From CAWIUB01 sp963839175 (GTDB lineage Bacteria > Actinomycetota > Actinomycetes > Mycobacteriales > Jatrophihabitantaceae), in assembly GCA_963839175.1 (NCBI GenBank), contig CAWIUB010000038.1, positions 1 through 64,000 on the forward strand: 64,000 nucleotides of DNA. Direction: 5' to 3'. The position numbers were made by a program, and so were the translations under genes. Below the pieces are notes generated by a model. That model was not told the origin of the DNA and made no database searches. It saw only the letters and a list, made by a program, of their open reading frames with translations. Shown here piece after piece: positions 36,792-45,778 of this stretch. The stretch's first letter is position 1. Each line of letters starts with the position of its first letter.

Positions 36792-37739
36792 ATGGCCCAC
36801 GAAGCGCGGGTGATCCGGCTGCCGACGGGCGCACCCCATCGACGCGTGGACGAGGCGCCTGGCCCGCTCGAGGCCGGCGCGACCAGGCCACCGATGTCCA
36901 ACTGGGAGCGTCACGTAGCCGGTGGTCTGGCCCTGTTGCGCCGCCGGATCACCGGCGACTACGAGGTCGACGAGTTCGGCTTCGATCCCGACCTGACCGA
37001 GCACGTCCTGGCGCCGGCGGTTCGTCCGCTGTACCGACGGTGGTTTCGCACCGAGGTCACCGGCATCCACCACATCCCGGCCGAGGGCGGCGCGCTGCTG
37101 GTGGCCAACCACGCCGGCGGCCTGTGGGCACTCGACGGCGTGATGACGGCGCTGGCTGTGCACGACGAGCATCCGGCGCATCGGTTCCTGCGCATGCTCG
37201 GCGCCGATCTGGTGTTCACGACGCCGGTTCTCGGCGCGCTGGCCCGCAAATCCGGCAGCACGCTGGCCTGCAATCCAGACGCCGAACGGTTGCTCGGCGA
37301 GGGTGAGCTGGTTGGCGTCTGGCCGGAGGGGTTCAAGGGCATTGGCAAGCCGTTCAGTGAACGCTACAAGCTGCAGCGGTTCGGCCGGGGCGGGTTCGTC
37401 AGCGCGGCCCTGCGGGCCCGGGCACCGATCATCCCGGTGTCGATCGTCGGCTCCGAAGAGATCCACCCGATGCTGGGCAACGCCAAGACACTCGCCCGCG
37501 TCCTCGGCTTGCCCTACTTCCCGCTGACTCCGACATTTCCCTGGCTCGGCCCGCTCGGGCTCGTCCCGTTGCCGAGCAAGTGGCGGATCGAGTTCGGCGC
37601 GCCGATCCACACCGACGCCTACGGTGACGACGGCGCCGACGACCCGATGCTCGTCTTCGAGCTCACCGACCGGGTGCGCGAGACGATCCAATCGACGCTC
37701 TACCGGGTGCTCGCTTCGCGTCGTTCGGTCTGGCGCTGA
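36792..37739 (+). CDS. 1-acylglycerol-3-phosphate O-acyltransferase-like (PlsC family)
   Basis: A 315-aa membrane-associated acyltransferase (Rv0502-like). Motif I is VANHAGGLWALDG (His and Asp five residues apart); motif III is VGVWPEGFKGIGKP; motif IV includes PIIPVSIVGSEE. It probably acylates a lysophospholipid or related glycerolipid. ATG 36792 is next to the previous stop (GATGG after TGA), so it is co-transcribed with the epimerase-like gene. Confidence 0.9.
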   Translation: MAHEARVIRLPTGAPHRRVDEAPGPLEAGATRPPMSNWERHVAGGLALLRRRITGDYEVDEFGFDPDLTEHVLAPAVRPLYRRWFRTEVTGIHHIPAEGGALLVANHAGGLWALDGVMTALAVHDEHPAHRFLRMLGADLVFTTPVLGALARKSGSTLACNPDAERLLGEGELVGVWPEGFKGIGKPFSERYKLQRFGRGGFVSAALRARAPIIPVSIVGSEEIHPMLGNAKTLARVLGLPYFPLTPTFPWLGPLGLVPLPSKWRIEFGAPIHTDAYGDDGADDPMLVFELTDRVRETIQSTLYRVLASRRSVWR

Positions 37740-37800
37740 GCACGGTGCGCCGCGAGAGCGACCAAACGATGGCTACTGGCCGTGCTTGCTGATGATTGGG

Positions 37801-37989
37801 TCAGTGGTCCTCGGTTGGCGTGAGGTAGTGGTTGACTGCCCAGGCGCCGACCCTGTTTACCCACTGCGTTGCCGGTCTCGTCCGGCGTGCGGATGTGGAT
37901 GCCGGCCCAGATGCGGCGCCGATGGATTCTGCGTTGAGTTGCCTCGCCAATTCGTGGTGTCGGGTCGTGCCCGTGACCGCCGATGACAT
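37801..37989 (-). pseudogene. Remnant of vanadium haloperoxidase / PAP2-type protein
   Basis: Only a C-terminal fragment remains. In one frame it reads ELARQLNAES, in the next RRIWAGIHIRTPDETGNAVGK, and back in the first VGAWAVNHYLTPTEDH. Together these recall the end of vanadium-haloperoxidase-like PAP2 proteins, where a conserved His lies in the AGIH motif. At least two frame changes and loss of the rest show decay. The adjacent DNA (37740-37800) holds nothing recognisable. Confidence 0.5.
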
Positions 37990-38050
37990 GTTGAGCCACC
38001 GTTGCCGGCGCGCCGGCTACCCCTGACTGTGTGGGGGTGCTGGTGGGACG

Positions 38051-39098
38051 ATGTGTGCCATGGCGATCGCCGCCGCCCGGGTCTGCGCGAATCTGGCGGA
38101 TCTGGCCTGCGCGGATTTGCCGTTGGCAGAGCTGGGCGCCGCGGTGTCGGCGACGTTGTGCCGGCTCGCGCCGCACGAGGGCTTCTGCCTGATCGGCTTC
38201 GACCCGGTGTCCGGCTTGCGGTCCTTCCAAACCGCCAGCAACGCGCTCGTCGGCGTCGAGGCGCGGCTTGCGCGCAACGAACTGGTCGAGCAGGACCCTC
38301 AATCGGTTCGCCGAGCTGGCGCGATGCGTAGTACCCGTCGGCGTGCTGGGTGGGCGGGGTGAGCGGGAACGGCACAGTATCCGGCTGCACGAACTACTCC
38401 GGGAGCAGGGGTTTGGCGGGGAGCTGCGGCTGGTCACCAACAGCGGCGGCGTCACCTGGGGTGCCATGGTGCTGATTCGGGAGCGAGGCGGGGCCGCCTT
38501 CAGCGATGAGGAAATTGCGGCGGTGGCTCGGACGGCCGAGCCGATCGGGCAGGCCCTGCGACGCGTCTCGGTGCGCGCCGCGTCCCGCCGCCCCGAAGCG
38601 GAACGACCAGCGGGTGTCCTGCTGGTCAGCGCGCAAGACACCGTCGACTCGATCAGCGCCGAAGCGCATGCCTGGCTACAGGACCTGCCCACGCCGAGTG
38701 TCCTGGACGTGGGTGATCAGCTGCCGCGAATCCTCATAGAACTCGCCTATGCTGCGCGCAGAAGGCAATCAGCGCCGGTTGGCGCGTTCCTGACCCGCAT
38801 CCGTTGTCGATCTGGCCACTGGCTCAGCGTGAGTGCGAGCGCGCTGGATAGTCGCTGCCGAGTCGCTGTCCTGCTCACACCGGCAACACCCACCCAGCTC
38901 GTGCCGGCGCTCGCCACCTGGTACCGACTCACCCGCCGGGAGCGTGATGTCCTCGACCTCGCGGTCGACGGCTATCCTCGTAAGCAGATCGCACGCCGGC
39001 TCGGGTTATCCACTTACACCGTGACCGGCCACCTTGAGCAGATCTATCGCAAGACCAACACCACCTGCCGGGACGACCTCCTCGCCAGCCTGCACTGA
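38051..39098 (+). pseudogene. LuxR-family regulator, with one frameshift
   Basis: Corrected length is 348 aa. A GAF-like N-terminal sensory domain (LCRLAPHEGFCLIGFDPVSG) is followed by a middle domain and a C-terminal LuxR HTH (YRLTRRERDVLDLAVDGYPR, then RLGLSTYTVTGHLEQIYRKT). The frame breaks in CCC at 38296-38298: removing one C joins RNELVEQD to LNRFAELARCV. Ligand and targets are unknown. It may regulate the neighbouring PIG-L gene or be an isolated accessory gene next to a decayed remnant. Confidence 0.8.
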
Positions 39099-39173
39099 CT
39101 CGCGGAGTCGGCGACGCTGCTGGACGCGCCTCGGGCCTAGCAGCTACGACTGACGCGTGTGCGATCGCGTCGT

Positions 39174-39953
39174 TCAGCTGGATTCGACGGGGACGGCCCA
39201 CGGTGGCGGGCCGTCAGGGATCAGCTCGTACACGTCGAAGAGCACTGCTGAGTCCACCCCGAGCATGGCGCCGCTGGCTGCCGCTATCCACGGGAGGAAC
39301 TCGGCGGGGTCGAAGGCGGCGTCGCCAAGCCCCTGCATGTAGGCGCGATGGGCTTGCAGCGACGCGACCCCTCGGTCGAGGAACTCCGTCACGTCCACGC
39401 CATGTGTCGGTTCACGCGCACCCGCGAAGCACACGTAACGCACCCCAGTCCACGGCCTCACGCCTTCGTCGGCGAGCTCGGGGAAGACCCATCGGTTTCC
39501 TGCGTCACGCGCAGCGTCCAGCGTCGCCAGGCCGACTGCCCGGTGGTCAGCCTGGTTCGTAAAGCCTCCTGCACCGCGGTCGGTGAATACCCCACCGACG
39601 ACGATCTCAGGCCGATGCCGGCGGATGGCACGAGTGATGTCACGGCGCAGCGGCAGGCCGTACTCGATCACGCCGTCGCGATGGTCGAGGAACTCGACGA
39701 CGTTGACACCGACCTCACGGGCTCCGGCGCGTTCCTCCTCCTCCCGCAAGACGCGCGCTTGATCAGGCGCAACCGCGTCGATTCCCGCCTCGCCGCGGGT
39801 GGCGAGCAGGTAGCTGACCTGCTTGCCCTGCGAGGTCCAGCGGGCGACGGCAGACGCTGCACCGTACTCCAGATCGTCCGGGTGCGCAGCAACGCAGAGC
39901 GCTCGTTCCCAGTCTTCACGCAGGGCAGGCAAGAGGGGCGGTGGGCCGGGCAC
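39174..39953 (-). CDS. PIG-L-family deacetylase
   Basis: A 259-aa zinc-dependent LmbE-like deacetylase. Zinc motif AHPDDLEYG and the distal NQADHRAVGLATLDA are present, with LLATRGEAG between. Relatives include MshB and Mca of mycothiol metabolism and GlcNAc-PI deacetylases; the substrate here cannot be told from sequence. It lies 9 bp downstream of the HAD phosphatase on the same strand, so an operon is likely. Confidence 0.9.
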   Translation of the reverse strand: MPGPPPLLPALREDWERALCVAAHPDDLEYGAASAVARWTSQGKQVSYLLATRGEAGIDAVAPDQARVLREEEERAGAREVGVNVVEFLDHRDGVIEYGLPLRRDITRAIRRHRPEIVVGGVFTDRGAGGFTNQADHRAVGLATLDAARDAGNRWVFPELADEGVRPWTGVRYVCFAGAREPTHGVDVTEFLDRGVASLQAHRAYMQGLGDAAFDPAEFLPWIAAASGAMLGVDSAVLFDVYELIPDGPPPWAVPVESS

Positions 39954-39962
39954 AGCGCGATG

Positions 39963-40775
39963 CTACCGGCCCGCATGCCCCCAGTTCGGGCGCCTCAGGG
40001 CATTCGCCCGGCGGGCAGCCACGACACCGCCCGCCACCGCGCCCGCGCCCAGCAGGGCAGGAACGCCGATCTTGGCCGCCTTGCGGCCGGTGCGGAAATC
40101 GCGGATCTCCCATCCGTGTTTTCGTGCCTCGTCGCGTAACGCCGAGTCAGGGTTGACCACCACGGGGTGGCCCACCAGCGACAGCAGCGGCAGGTCGTTG
40201 ATCGAGTCGGAGTAGGCAGAGCATTGCATCAGATCCAGTCCCTCGCGTTCAGCGAGCGCGCGGACCGCCGCGGCTTTCGCCTCGCCGTGTAGCACGTCGC
40301 CGACCAGCCGTCCCGTGTACTGGCCATCCACCGTCTCGGCCACTGTGCCGAGGGCACCGGTCAAGCCGAGCCGTTTCGCGATGATCAGGGCGAGGTCTTG
40401 CGGCGTGGCCGTCACCAGCCAGACCCGTTCACCCGCCGTGATGTGCTGGCTGGCCAGGGCCTGGGTGCCGGACCAGATCTTGGAAGCCATCGACTCGTCG
40501 TAGATCTCCTCGCCGAGCGCGACGACCTCGCTGACCTTCTTGCCGGCAACGAAGGCCAGCGCGGAGTCCCGCGTCTGGTGCATGTCGTCCCTGGACTCGC
40601 CCCGCGCTCGCAGTTTCGCCTGGCGGATCGCGAAGGTGCCCACGTCCCGCCACGAGAAGAACTTGCGTGCGGCCAGTCCCTTCGCAAAGTGGAAGATCGA
40701 CGCCCCGACCATGATCGTGTTGTCGACGTCGAAGAACGCGGCCACCTCGCTTGCTGGGGCCTCCGGACGGGTCAT
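39963..40775 (-). CDS. HAD-IB family phosphatase (SerB1-like)
   Basis: A 270-aa HAD-superfamily hydrolase of subfamily IB. Motif I is VAAFFDVDNTIMVGAS (nucleophile Asp and general acid), motif II WLVTATPQDLALII, and motif IV YSDSINDLPLLSLVG. A hydrophobic C-terminal helix (IGVPALLGAGAVAGGVV) may attach it to the membrane. Family members act on phosphoserine or, more often, lysophospholipid and sugar phosphates. The position equals Rv0505c and, in Streptomyces, the gene beside bldN-rsbN. ATG 40775 is chosen; the open frame above lacks family sequence. Confidence 0.9.
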   Translation of the reverse strand: MTRPEAPASEVAAFFDVDNTIMVGASIFHFAKGLAARKFFSWRDVGTFAIRQAKLRARGESRDDMHQTRDSALAFVAGKKVSEVVALGEEIYDESMASKIWSGTQALASQHITAGERVWLVTATPQDLALIIAKRLGLTGALGTVAETVDGQYTGRLVGDVLHGEAKAAAVRALAEREGLDLMQCSAYSDSINDLPLLSLVGHPVVVNPDSALRDEARKHGWEIRDFRTGRKAAKIGVPALLGAGAVAGGVVAARRANALRRPNWGHAGR

Positions 40776-40804
40776 TCGCCCACCTCCCACGCAGCGAACC
40801 CAGC

Positions 40805-42004
40805 CTATCCGCCCGAGGGGGTGAGGCAGACCTCGACGCCGAGGATGAGAGTGACGTTCAGGCAGCCGCTGCTCACCGTCACGGGCGGCGGCAGCAATCC
40901 AGGCGCGGCGGTCGTGGTCGCCGGACTTGGTGTCGGTGTCGGCTGGCCCGAGACGGCGCCCGCCGCGCCGCCCGCGGCACCGCCCGCAGCCGACGAGGCG
41001 GGTGGCGGATTGGCCACACCTTGCGGGTTCGTCGCGTTCGGCCCGGCACCGGGAGACGTAGTTGCGGACGACCCGCCGGGCCCGCTTCCGCCGCTTCCAC
41101 CCGGTGCACTCGAGCCACTCGACGGGACGACCGGACTGGACGGGCTCGGGCCCCCCGGCGGACTCGACGCGCACGGACCACAGGGGATCGGCCCGAGGTC
41201 GTCGGTCGGGGCGGTGGCCAGGCAGGCGCAGCCAAGATCGGCCCGCAGCGCGGTAGCCCGTTGCAGGACGGCGTTCGCCAGCGACGCAGAGGTCGCCGCT
41301 CGGTCGTGCAACGTCCCGACCGGGATCGCCGACGTGATCGCGCTGAGCAGCTTGACTTGGCCGGGTCCCCAGTCCATCACCGCCGTCAGCGGGTCGGGGG
41401 ACTTCGAGGAGAGAGCCTTACCCGCGATCAGCCGCGAGGCGTGCCGAGCATCGGAGTCCGCGTCGTCGAGCGTCTCGCTCATCAGCCGGTCGGCCCGTGG
41501 CTTGATCTGACTCGCCTCGGTGGGCGGCGCGCTCGACCCGATGGAATCGGTCCAGACGCCCAGCACCTCCTCGGCGCGCGTCCCGGCCTGCGCGAGGTAG
41601 GCCTTGCCGCGGGCCACGTCACCGCCGGTCAGCGCCAGCTTGACGTCCTCACTCGCCCGCTTGACCGAGTAGAGGGTGTCACCGGGCAGCGACTTGCCGC
41701 TGAACCAGACGAGCAGGCCCAGCACCACCGCGCTGACCGCGACCAACGCCCCGGCCACGGCGACCGCGCGCCGCAGCCCGCGGTGGCTTCGACGGGGACG
41801 TTCGCCGGTGGGCTCGGCAACCCCCTCCTCGACCAACCGCGGTGCGGTCGCGACCAACTGTGCCCGCAACTCGGTGCGGAACTCGGTGGCGGGGACAGCG
41901 GGCGAGGCGGGCAGTTCGCGCAAGGCCGTCAGCAGCGCCTGCACCTGCGGGTCGGTCGATGCGGCCGGATCGGGGTAACGGCGAAGCAGTCGCAGCTCAG
42001 CCAT
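40805..42004 (-). CDS. rsbN: DUF5667 membrane protein, RsbN-like anti-sigma factor
   Basis: A 399-aa protein. The cytoplasmic N-terminus (LRLLRRYPDPAASTDPQVQA) is followed by a membrane helix (AVAVAGALVAVSAVVLGLLV), a DUF5667 external helical domain (SLPGDTLYSVKRASEDVKLA), and a long Ser/Pro/Gly/Ala-rich tail with four Cys. In Streptomyces the homologous gene next to bldN encodes the anti-sigma RsbN; order and domain support the same role here. No zinc-finger anti-sigma motif is present. Confidence 0.75.
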   Translation of the reverse strand: MAELRLLRRYPDPAASTDPQVQALLTALRELPASPAVPATEFRTELRAQLVATAPRLVEEGVAEPTGERPRRSHRGLRRAVAVAGALVAVSAVVLGLLVWFSGKSLPGDTLYSVKRASEDVKLALTGGDVARGKAYLAQAGTRAEEVLGVWTDSIGSSAPPTEASQIKPRADRLMSETLDDADSDARHASRLIAGKALSSKSPDPLTAVMDWGPGQVKLLSAITSAIPVGTLHDRAATSASLANAVLQRATALRADLGCACLATAPTDDLGPIPCGPCASSPPGGPSPSSPVVPSSGSSAPGGSGGSGPGGSSATTSPGAGPNATNPQGVANPPPASSAAGGAAGGAAGAVSGQPTPTPSPATTTAAPGLLPPPVTVSSGCLNVTLILGVEVCLTPSGG

Positions 42005-42103
42005 CGACTCCTCCCCCCAACCCGGGCGCCCGAGTGTCGGCGGGCACTGGACGTTCGTCCATGGGGGACAACGAACGACGAGGAGGCGTGTTCCGCGGCC
42101 GCG

Positions 42104-42796
42104 TCATGGCGGACTACCTATGAGCTGCGCCAGTTTCCGCACCGCGCGATGCTGCAAGGCCTTGATCGCGCCAGGGTTCTTGCCCATGACGGCGGCGGTC
42201 TCGCTGACCGAGAGCCCCTGCATGAACCGCAGCACCACGCATTCGCGCTGCTCTGTGCCGAGCTGATTGACGGCTGCGACAAGCTGCCCCGACGTCAGGC
42301 TGGCGAGCACCGCCGTCTCGGTGCTGGGCACGGGGCCGTCCGGCTCGATCGGCTGGTCGGTGAGGACCTCGAGGCGAGTGCGCGCGGACTTGGAGTGGTC
42401 GAACACGATGTTGCGGGCGATCGTCGTGAACCACGCACCGACATCGCGGCCCTGGTAGCTGAGCTGGCCGATGCTGCGCAGAGCACGCAGGAACGTCTCG
42501 CTGGTGAAATCCTCGGCCAGCGCGCGGTCGCCGACCCGGTAGTAGATGTAGCGGAACACCGGGTCCACGTAGCGGTCGTAGAGCCGGCCGAATGCCTCAC
42601 CGTCACCCTGCTGAGCCTGCGTGACGAGCCGCCAGACGTCGCGGTGCGTCTCGTCCACGCCTGGCGGCAACGTGGCGTCCGGTGGAGAAGAGTGCAGCGC
42701 GGCGGGCCCGGGCGCGCCCCCGCCCGTCGCCTGCGTGAACAACGGCCCGAGCCCGGCAAGGACGGGGCCGGTTTCGGCTGTGAGAACGGCCGTCAC
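42104..42796 (-). CDS. bldN: BldN-like ECF sigma factor
   Basis: A 230-aa ECF sigma factor. Region 2 includes GDGEAFGRLYDRYVDPVFRY and DFTSETFLRALRSI; region 4 includes QRECVVLRFMQGLSVSETAA and GAIKALQHRAVRKLA, very like Streptomyces BldN. GTG 42796 is chosen because it overlaps the TGA of an upstream 49-aa ORF (GTGA). The frame remains open further up (ATG 42910), which matters since BldN is made with an N-terminal extension. Adjacent rsbN-like gene supports sigma/anti-sigma pairing, in development or envelope control. Confidence 0.85.
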   Translation of the reverse strand: MTAVLTAETGPVLAGLGPLFTQATGGGAPGPAALHSSPPDATLPPGVDETHRDVWRLVTQAQQGDGEAFGRLYDRYVDPVFRYIYYRVGDRALAEDFTSETFLRALRSIGQLSYQGRDVGAWFTTIARNIVFDHSKSARTRLEVLTDQPIEPDGPVPSTETAVLASLTSGQLVAAVNQLGTEQRECVVLRFMQGLSVSETAAVMGKNPGAIKALQHRAVRKLAQLIGSPP

Positions 42797-42942
42797 CCGA
42801 CGGGCGAGATCATGTAGCCCGAACGGACTCCACCCCGCAATGCGCTGACCGCGAGCCGTGCGAGCACTGCGCTCGTGGTGTGCCGGTGTACGGATCGCCA
42901 GCCTCCCCATGGCGCGCACTCGACGTGGTACAAGTAGCGCAT
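42793..42942 (-). CDS. Possible 49-aa protein upstream of the sigma gene
   Basis: ATG 42942 to TGA 42793 encodes MRYLYHVECAPWGGWRSVHR and a further 29 residues (for example VLARLAVSALRGGVRSGYMI). Codon use is coherent and aromatic/His residues are frequent, more protein-like than the sigma frame over the same bases. Its stop overlaps the sigma GTG by 4 nt (GTGA), a coupling arrangement. It may be a small protein, a leader peptide, or the true N-terminus of the sigma gene after another single-base error. Confidence 0.45.
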   Translation of the reverse strand: MRYLYHVECAPWGGWRSVHRHTTSAVLARLAVSALRGGVRSGYMISPVG

Positions 42943-43083
42943 CACCGTACCGGCGTGCACGCTTTGGCACCAATCTGGCCGGCAAACGCCTACGTCCGCC
43001 CGCGCGACCGCGTCTTGAGGCATGCTGGCGGTCAAAGGCGGTCAAGGCGGGCTCGGCGGCTGCGGGAGGCGGGCTGAGGCATC

Positions 43084-44580
43084 ATGGGCGGTGTATCAGA
43101 ACTGGTTCGGCGGGTGGCTGGCACGCAGCCGAACGGGACGGCGCTGGTCGATGGCACGACCCGGCTGACCTGGGCGCAGTTTGATGACGCGATCACCGGG
43201 GCCGCGTTGGCGTTCGGCGCAGCCGGTCTGCTGCCGGGCGACCGGGTGGCCATCCAGCTCGGCACGAGTACCGATTTCGCCACCCTGTACCTGGGCGCCC
43301 TGCGGGCGGGGCTGGTAGTCGTCCCGGTGAACCCGGGCTACACGGTTCCCGAGCTCAGCTCCGTGCTGGAGGACTGCGGCGCGCGGCTGCTCGTCACGTC
43401 GTCCGTATCGGCGATCGAGGCCGTCGCGAGCCTGCCGGTGGAGCATGTCGTGGCAGCGGCGCCCAGCGCGCCCGAGCCGGCGGGCACCCTCGCCGACCTG
43501 CTGGCCGGTGCACCACAGGGCGGCGACCCGCGCGCCGACCGCAGCGGCGAAGACCTGGCGATGCTGCTCTATACCAGCGGCACCGGCGGCCGGCCCAAGG
43601 GCGCGATGCTGTCGGCGCGGGCGGTGCTCGCGAACCTCGACCAGCTGGCTGCCGTCGAACCACCGTTGATCACCGCGCAGGACGTAGCGTTCGTCTCGCT
43701 GCCGTTGTTCCACGTGTTCGGCCTCAACTCTGGACTCGGCATGGCGCTGCGGACGGGCGCCACGACCGTCCTGAGCGACCGCTTCGACCCGGCCGGAACC
43801 CTCGAGTCGATGCGGCGCGAGCGGGTCACCTTGCTCATCGGTGCTCCGGCGATGTTCCAGCACCTGCTCGGGCAGCCGGGTTTCAGCGACGCGTTCGCGT
43901 CCGTGGGGAAAGCAATCTCCGGGTCGGCTCCGCTATCGCCCGAGCTCGTTGGCGAGTACGGCCGGAGGGGCGTGATGCTGCTCGAGGGGTACGGGCTCAC
44001 CGAAGCGGCGCCGGCAGTGACGGTGAACGCTGCGCGGCCCAAGGCGGGATCGGTCGGCCGACCGCTCCCCGGGGTCGAGGTCCACCTTCGCGATGCCGAC
44101 GGCGAACCGATCGACGACGAGTTCGACCCGGGTGAGTTGCTCGTCCGCGGCCCCAACCTGTTCTCCGGCTACTGGCCAGGCGGCGTCGACGGCCCGGACG
44201 CCGAGGGCTGGTTCGCCACCGGCGACATCGCGGTCGCGGACGAGGACGGCGACCTGCTCCTGGTCGGACGCACCGACGAGCTCGTTCTCGTCAACGGCTT
44301 CAATGTCTACCCGACGGAGGTCGAGGCGGTGTTCGGCGCCGAGCCAGGCGTGGACGAGGTCGCCGTCGTCGGCGTTGACGATCCGGACACGGGCGAGGCC
44401 CTGGTCGCCTACGTCGTTGCGGCGCCCGGCGCCAAGCTGGACCCACCCTCGCTGATCCAGGCGGCGTCGCGGTCGCTGGCCCGGTTCAAGCTGCCACGTT
44501 TCGTCGAGCTCGTCGACGCGCTGCCACATACGGCGACCGGCAAGGTGATGAAATGGCGGCTGCGTGATGCCGGCGACTGA
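43084..44580 (+). CDS. AMP-dependent acyl-CoA synthetase (fatty acid-CoA ligase)
   Basis: A 498-aa ANL-family enzyme that adenylates a carboxylic acid and joins it to CoA. Motifs: P-loop LLYTSGTGGRPKGAML, LEGYGLTEAAP, the ATP-binding GWFATGDIAVAD, the hinge GRTDELVLVNGFNVYPTEVE, and the catalytic Lys in TATGKVMKWRL. The substrate is probably medium or long-chain fatty acid. It is divergent from the BldN-like sigma and its last codons overlap the glutaredoxin-like gene. Confidence 0.92.
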   Translation: MGGVSELVRRVAGTQPNGTALVDGTTRLTWAQFDDAITGAALAFGAAGLLPGDRVAIQLGTSTDFATLYLGALRAGLVVVPVNPGYTVPELSSVLEDCGARLLVTSSVSAIEAVASLPVEHVVAAAPSAPEPAGTLADLLAGAPQGGDPRADRSGEDLAMLLYTSGTGGRPKGAMLSARAVLANLDQLAAVEPPLITAQDVAFVSLPLFHVFGLNSGLGMALRTGATTVLSDRFDPAGTLESMRRERVTLLIGAPAMFQHLLGQPGFSDAFASVGKAISGSAPLSPELVGEYGRRGVMLLEGYGLTEAAPAVTVNAARPKAGSVGRPLPGVEVHLRDADGEPIDDEFDPGELLVRGPNLFSGYWPGGVDGPDAEGWFATGDIAVADEDGDLLLVGRTDELVLVNGFNVYPTEVEAVFGAEPGVDEVAVVGVDDPDTGEALVAYVVAAPGAKLDPPSLIQAASRSLARFKLPRFVELVDALPHTATGKVMKWRLRDAGD

Positions 44581-44815
44581 TCATCAGGTCACGCTGATCA
44601 CTCGGGTCGGCTGCCACCTTTGCGACCAGGCCAGCGACCTGCTCGGCCGGCTGCGCGGCGAGCTCGGCTTCGGCTACCGTGAACTCGACGTCGACGCCGA
44701 CGCCGCCCGCGCCAGCGAGTACTCGGACCGCGTCCCAGTGATCTTGATCGACGGGCGGGAGCACGGCTACTGGCGGGTCGAAGAGGCCCGCTTCCGCAAA
44801 GCAATCAGCCGCTAG
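44567..44815 (+). CDS. Glutaredoxin-like protein (DUF836, Rv0508-like)
   Basis: An 82-aa thioredoxin-fold protein. The redox motif is CHLC (LITRVGCHLCDQASDLLG), and the cis-Pro loop is SDRVPVILIDG. ATG 44567 lies within the end of the synthetase gene, so translation is coupled. The equivalent gene sits just before hemA in mycobacteria and before rex in Streptomyces. It probably reduces disulfides with mycothiol or another thiol; the partner is unknown. Confidence 0.9.
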   Translation: MPATDHQVTLITRVGCHLCDQASDLLGRLRGELGFGYRELDVDADAARASEYSDRVPVILIDGREHGYWRVEEARFRKAISR

Positions 44816-44842
44816 TCCCGTGTGCCCGGACAGCGCCGGTGC

Positions 44843-44889
44843 GATCTTGAGGCTTCCGCTGAGCCCCGCTCAACGCCTGCCTCAAGATC
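44843..44889 (+). terminator. Perfect 11-bp inverted repeat after the glutaredoxin-like gene
   Basis: GATCTTGAGGC (44843-44853) pairs with GCCTCAAGATC (44879-44889); an inner CGCTGAGC/GCTCAACG pairing can extend it. It lies 27 bp after the stop and before the Rex site, so termination of the upstream operon is likely. Confidence 0.55.
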
Positions 44890-44934
44890 ATGACGGGGCC
44901 CAGGTCGCCGACCTTTAGCACACCTGACGGCGAT

Positions 44935-44952
44935 TTGGGAAAGCCTTCACAA
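44935..44952. promoter_or_regulatory. Rex operator upstream of rex-hemACD
   Basis: TTGGGAA AGCC TTCACAA differs by one base from the known actinobacterial Rex consensus TTGTGAA-N4-TTCACAA. It is 73 bp before the rex start. Rex would repress its own operon when the NADH/NAD ratio is low and release it when NADH rises. Confidence 0.75.
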
Positions 44953-45024
44953 GCGCGTACCGTTCCCGGGGTCCAGGCGGCTTGTACCACAGGGCCACGC
45001 CCGACCTGCGAGCGAGGTTAGCGC

Positions 45025-45720
45025 ATGAGCGAGCATCGCGACGTCACCGACGTGGCAGCGTCGCGCGCCGACTGCGCGCGCGCCGTGCCCGAAGCCACTG
45101 TCGAGCGGCTGGCCACCTACTTCCGCGTGCTGTGCGGACTCGGCGAGCGCGCCGCGACTACGGTGTCGTCCGAGGAGCTCGCGGCCGTCGCGGGCGTCAA
45201 CTCCGCGATGCTGCGCAAGGACCTGTCCTTCCTCGGCTCCTACGGCATCCGGGGCGTCGGCTACGACGTCCAGACGCTAACCGAGCAGATCGCCCGGACG
45301 CTCGGGCTCACGGTGCACCGGTCTGTGGCGATGATTGGCGTCGGCAACCTAGGCCAGGCGCTGGCCGGCTACGCGGGCTTCGCCTCGCGCGGCTTCCGCA
45401 TCGCCGCGCTGATCGACAGCGACCCGGCGCGGGTCGGCTCGGTCATCCGCGGCCTGACCGTGCGCGATATCAGGGACCTGGACGAGATCGTCGCTGTCGA
45501 GAACATCACCATCGCAGTGATCGCGACGCCGGCATCGGCGGCCCAGGAGGTCTGTGATCGCCTGGTGGCCGCGGGCGTCACGAGCATCCTCAACTTCGCT
45601 CCGGTCGTACTCACCGTGCCCGGGCACGTGGACGTCCGCAAGGTCGACCTCGCCGCCGAGCTGCAGGTGCTGTCGTTCCACGAGACCCGCAAAGCGGCCC
45701 GGCTGGTGATGGAAGCGTGA
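45025..45720 (+). CDS. rex: Redox-sensing transcriptional repressor Rex
   Basis: A 231-aa NADH/NAD sensor. The N-terminal winged helix (about 25-85) has TVSSEELAAVAGVNSAMLRK and DLSFLGSYGIRGVGYDV; the Rossmann domain has IGVGNLGQALAGYAGF, then ALIDSDPARVG, and the C-terminal helix LSFHETRKAARLVMEA swaps between subunits. It leads the hemACD genes, as in Streptomyces, tying tetrapyrrole synthesis to redox state. ATG 45025 follows GCGAGGTTAGCGC, a modest ribosome site. Confidence 0.95.
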   Translation: MSEHRDVTDVAASRADCARAVPEATVERLATYFRVLCGLGERAATTVSSEELAAVAGVNSAMLRKDLSFLGSYGIRGVGYDVQTLTEQIARTLGLTVHRSVAMIGVGNLGQALAGYAGFASRGFRIAALIDSDPARVGSVIRGLTVRDIRDLDEIVAVENITIAVIATPASAAQEVCDRLVAAGVTSILNFAPVVLTVPGHVDVRKVDLAAELQVLSFHETRKAARLVMEA

Positions 45721-45748
45721 GCGAGCGAGCATCGCACGCGGCGGATGA

Positions 45749-45778
45749 CCGCCGCTGGAGACACCGCCGCTGGAGACA
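45749..45778. repeat. Tandem 15-bp repeat, two copies
   Basis: CCGCCGCTGGAGACA at 45749-45763 and 45764-45778, in the 157-bp gap between rex and hemA. It may reflect slippage; effect on hemA expression is unknown. Confidence 0.85.
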
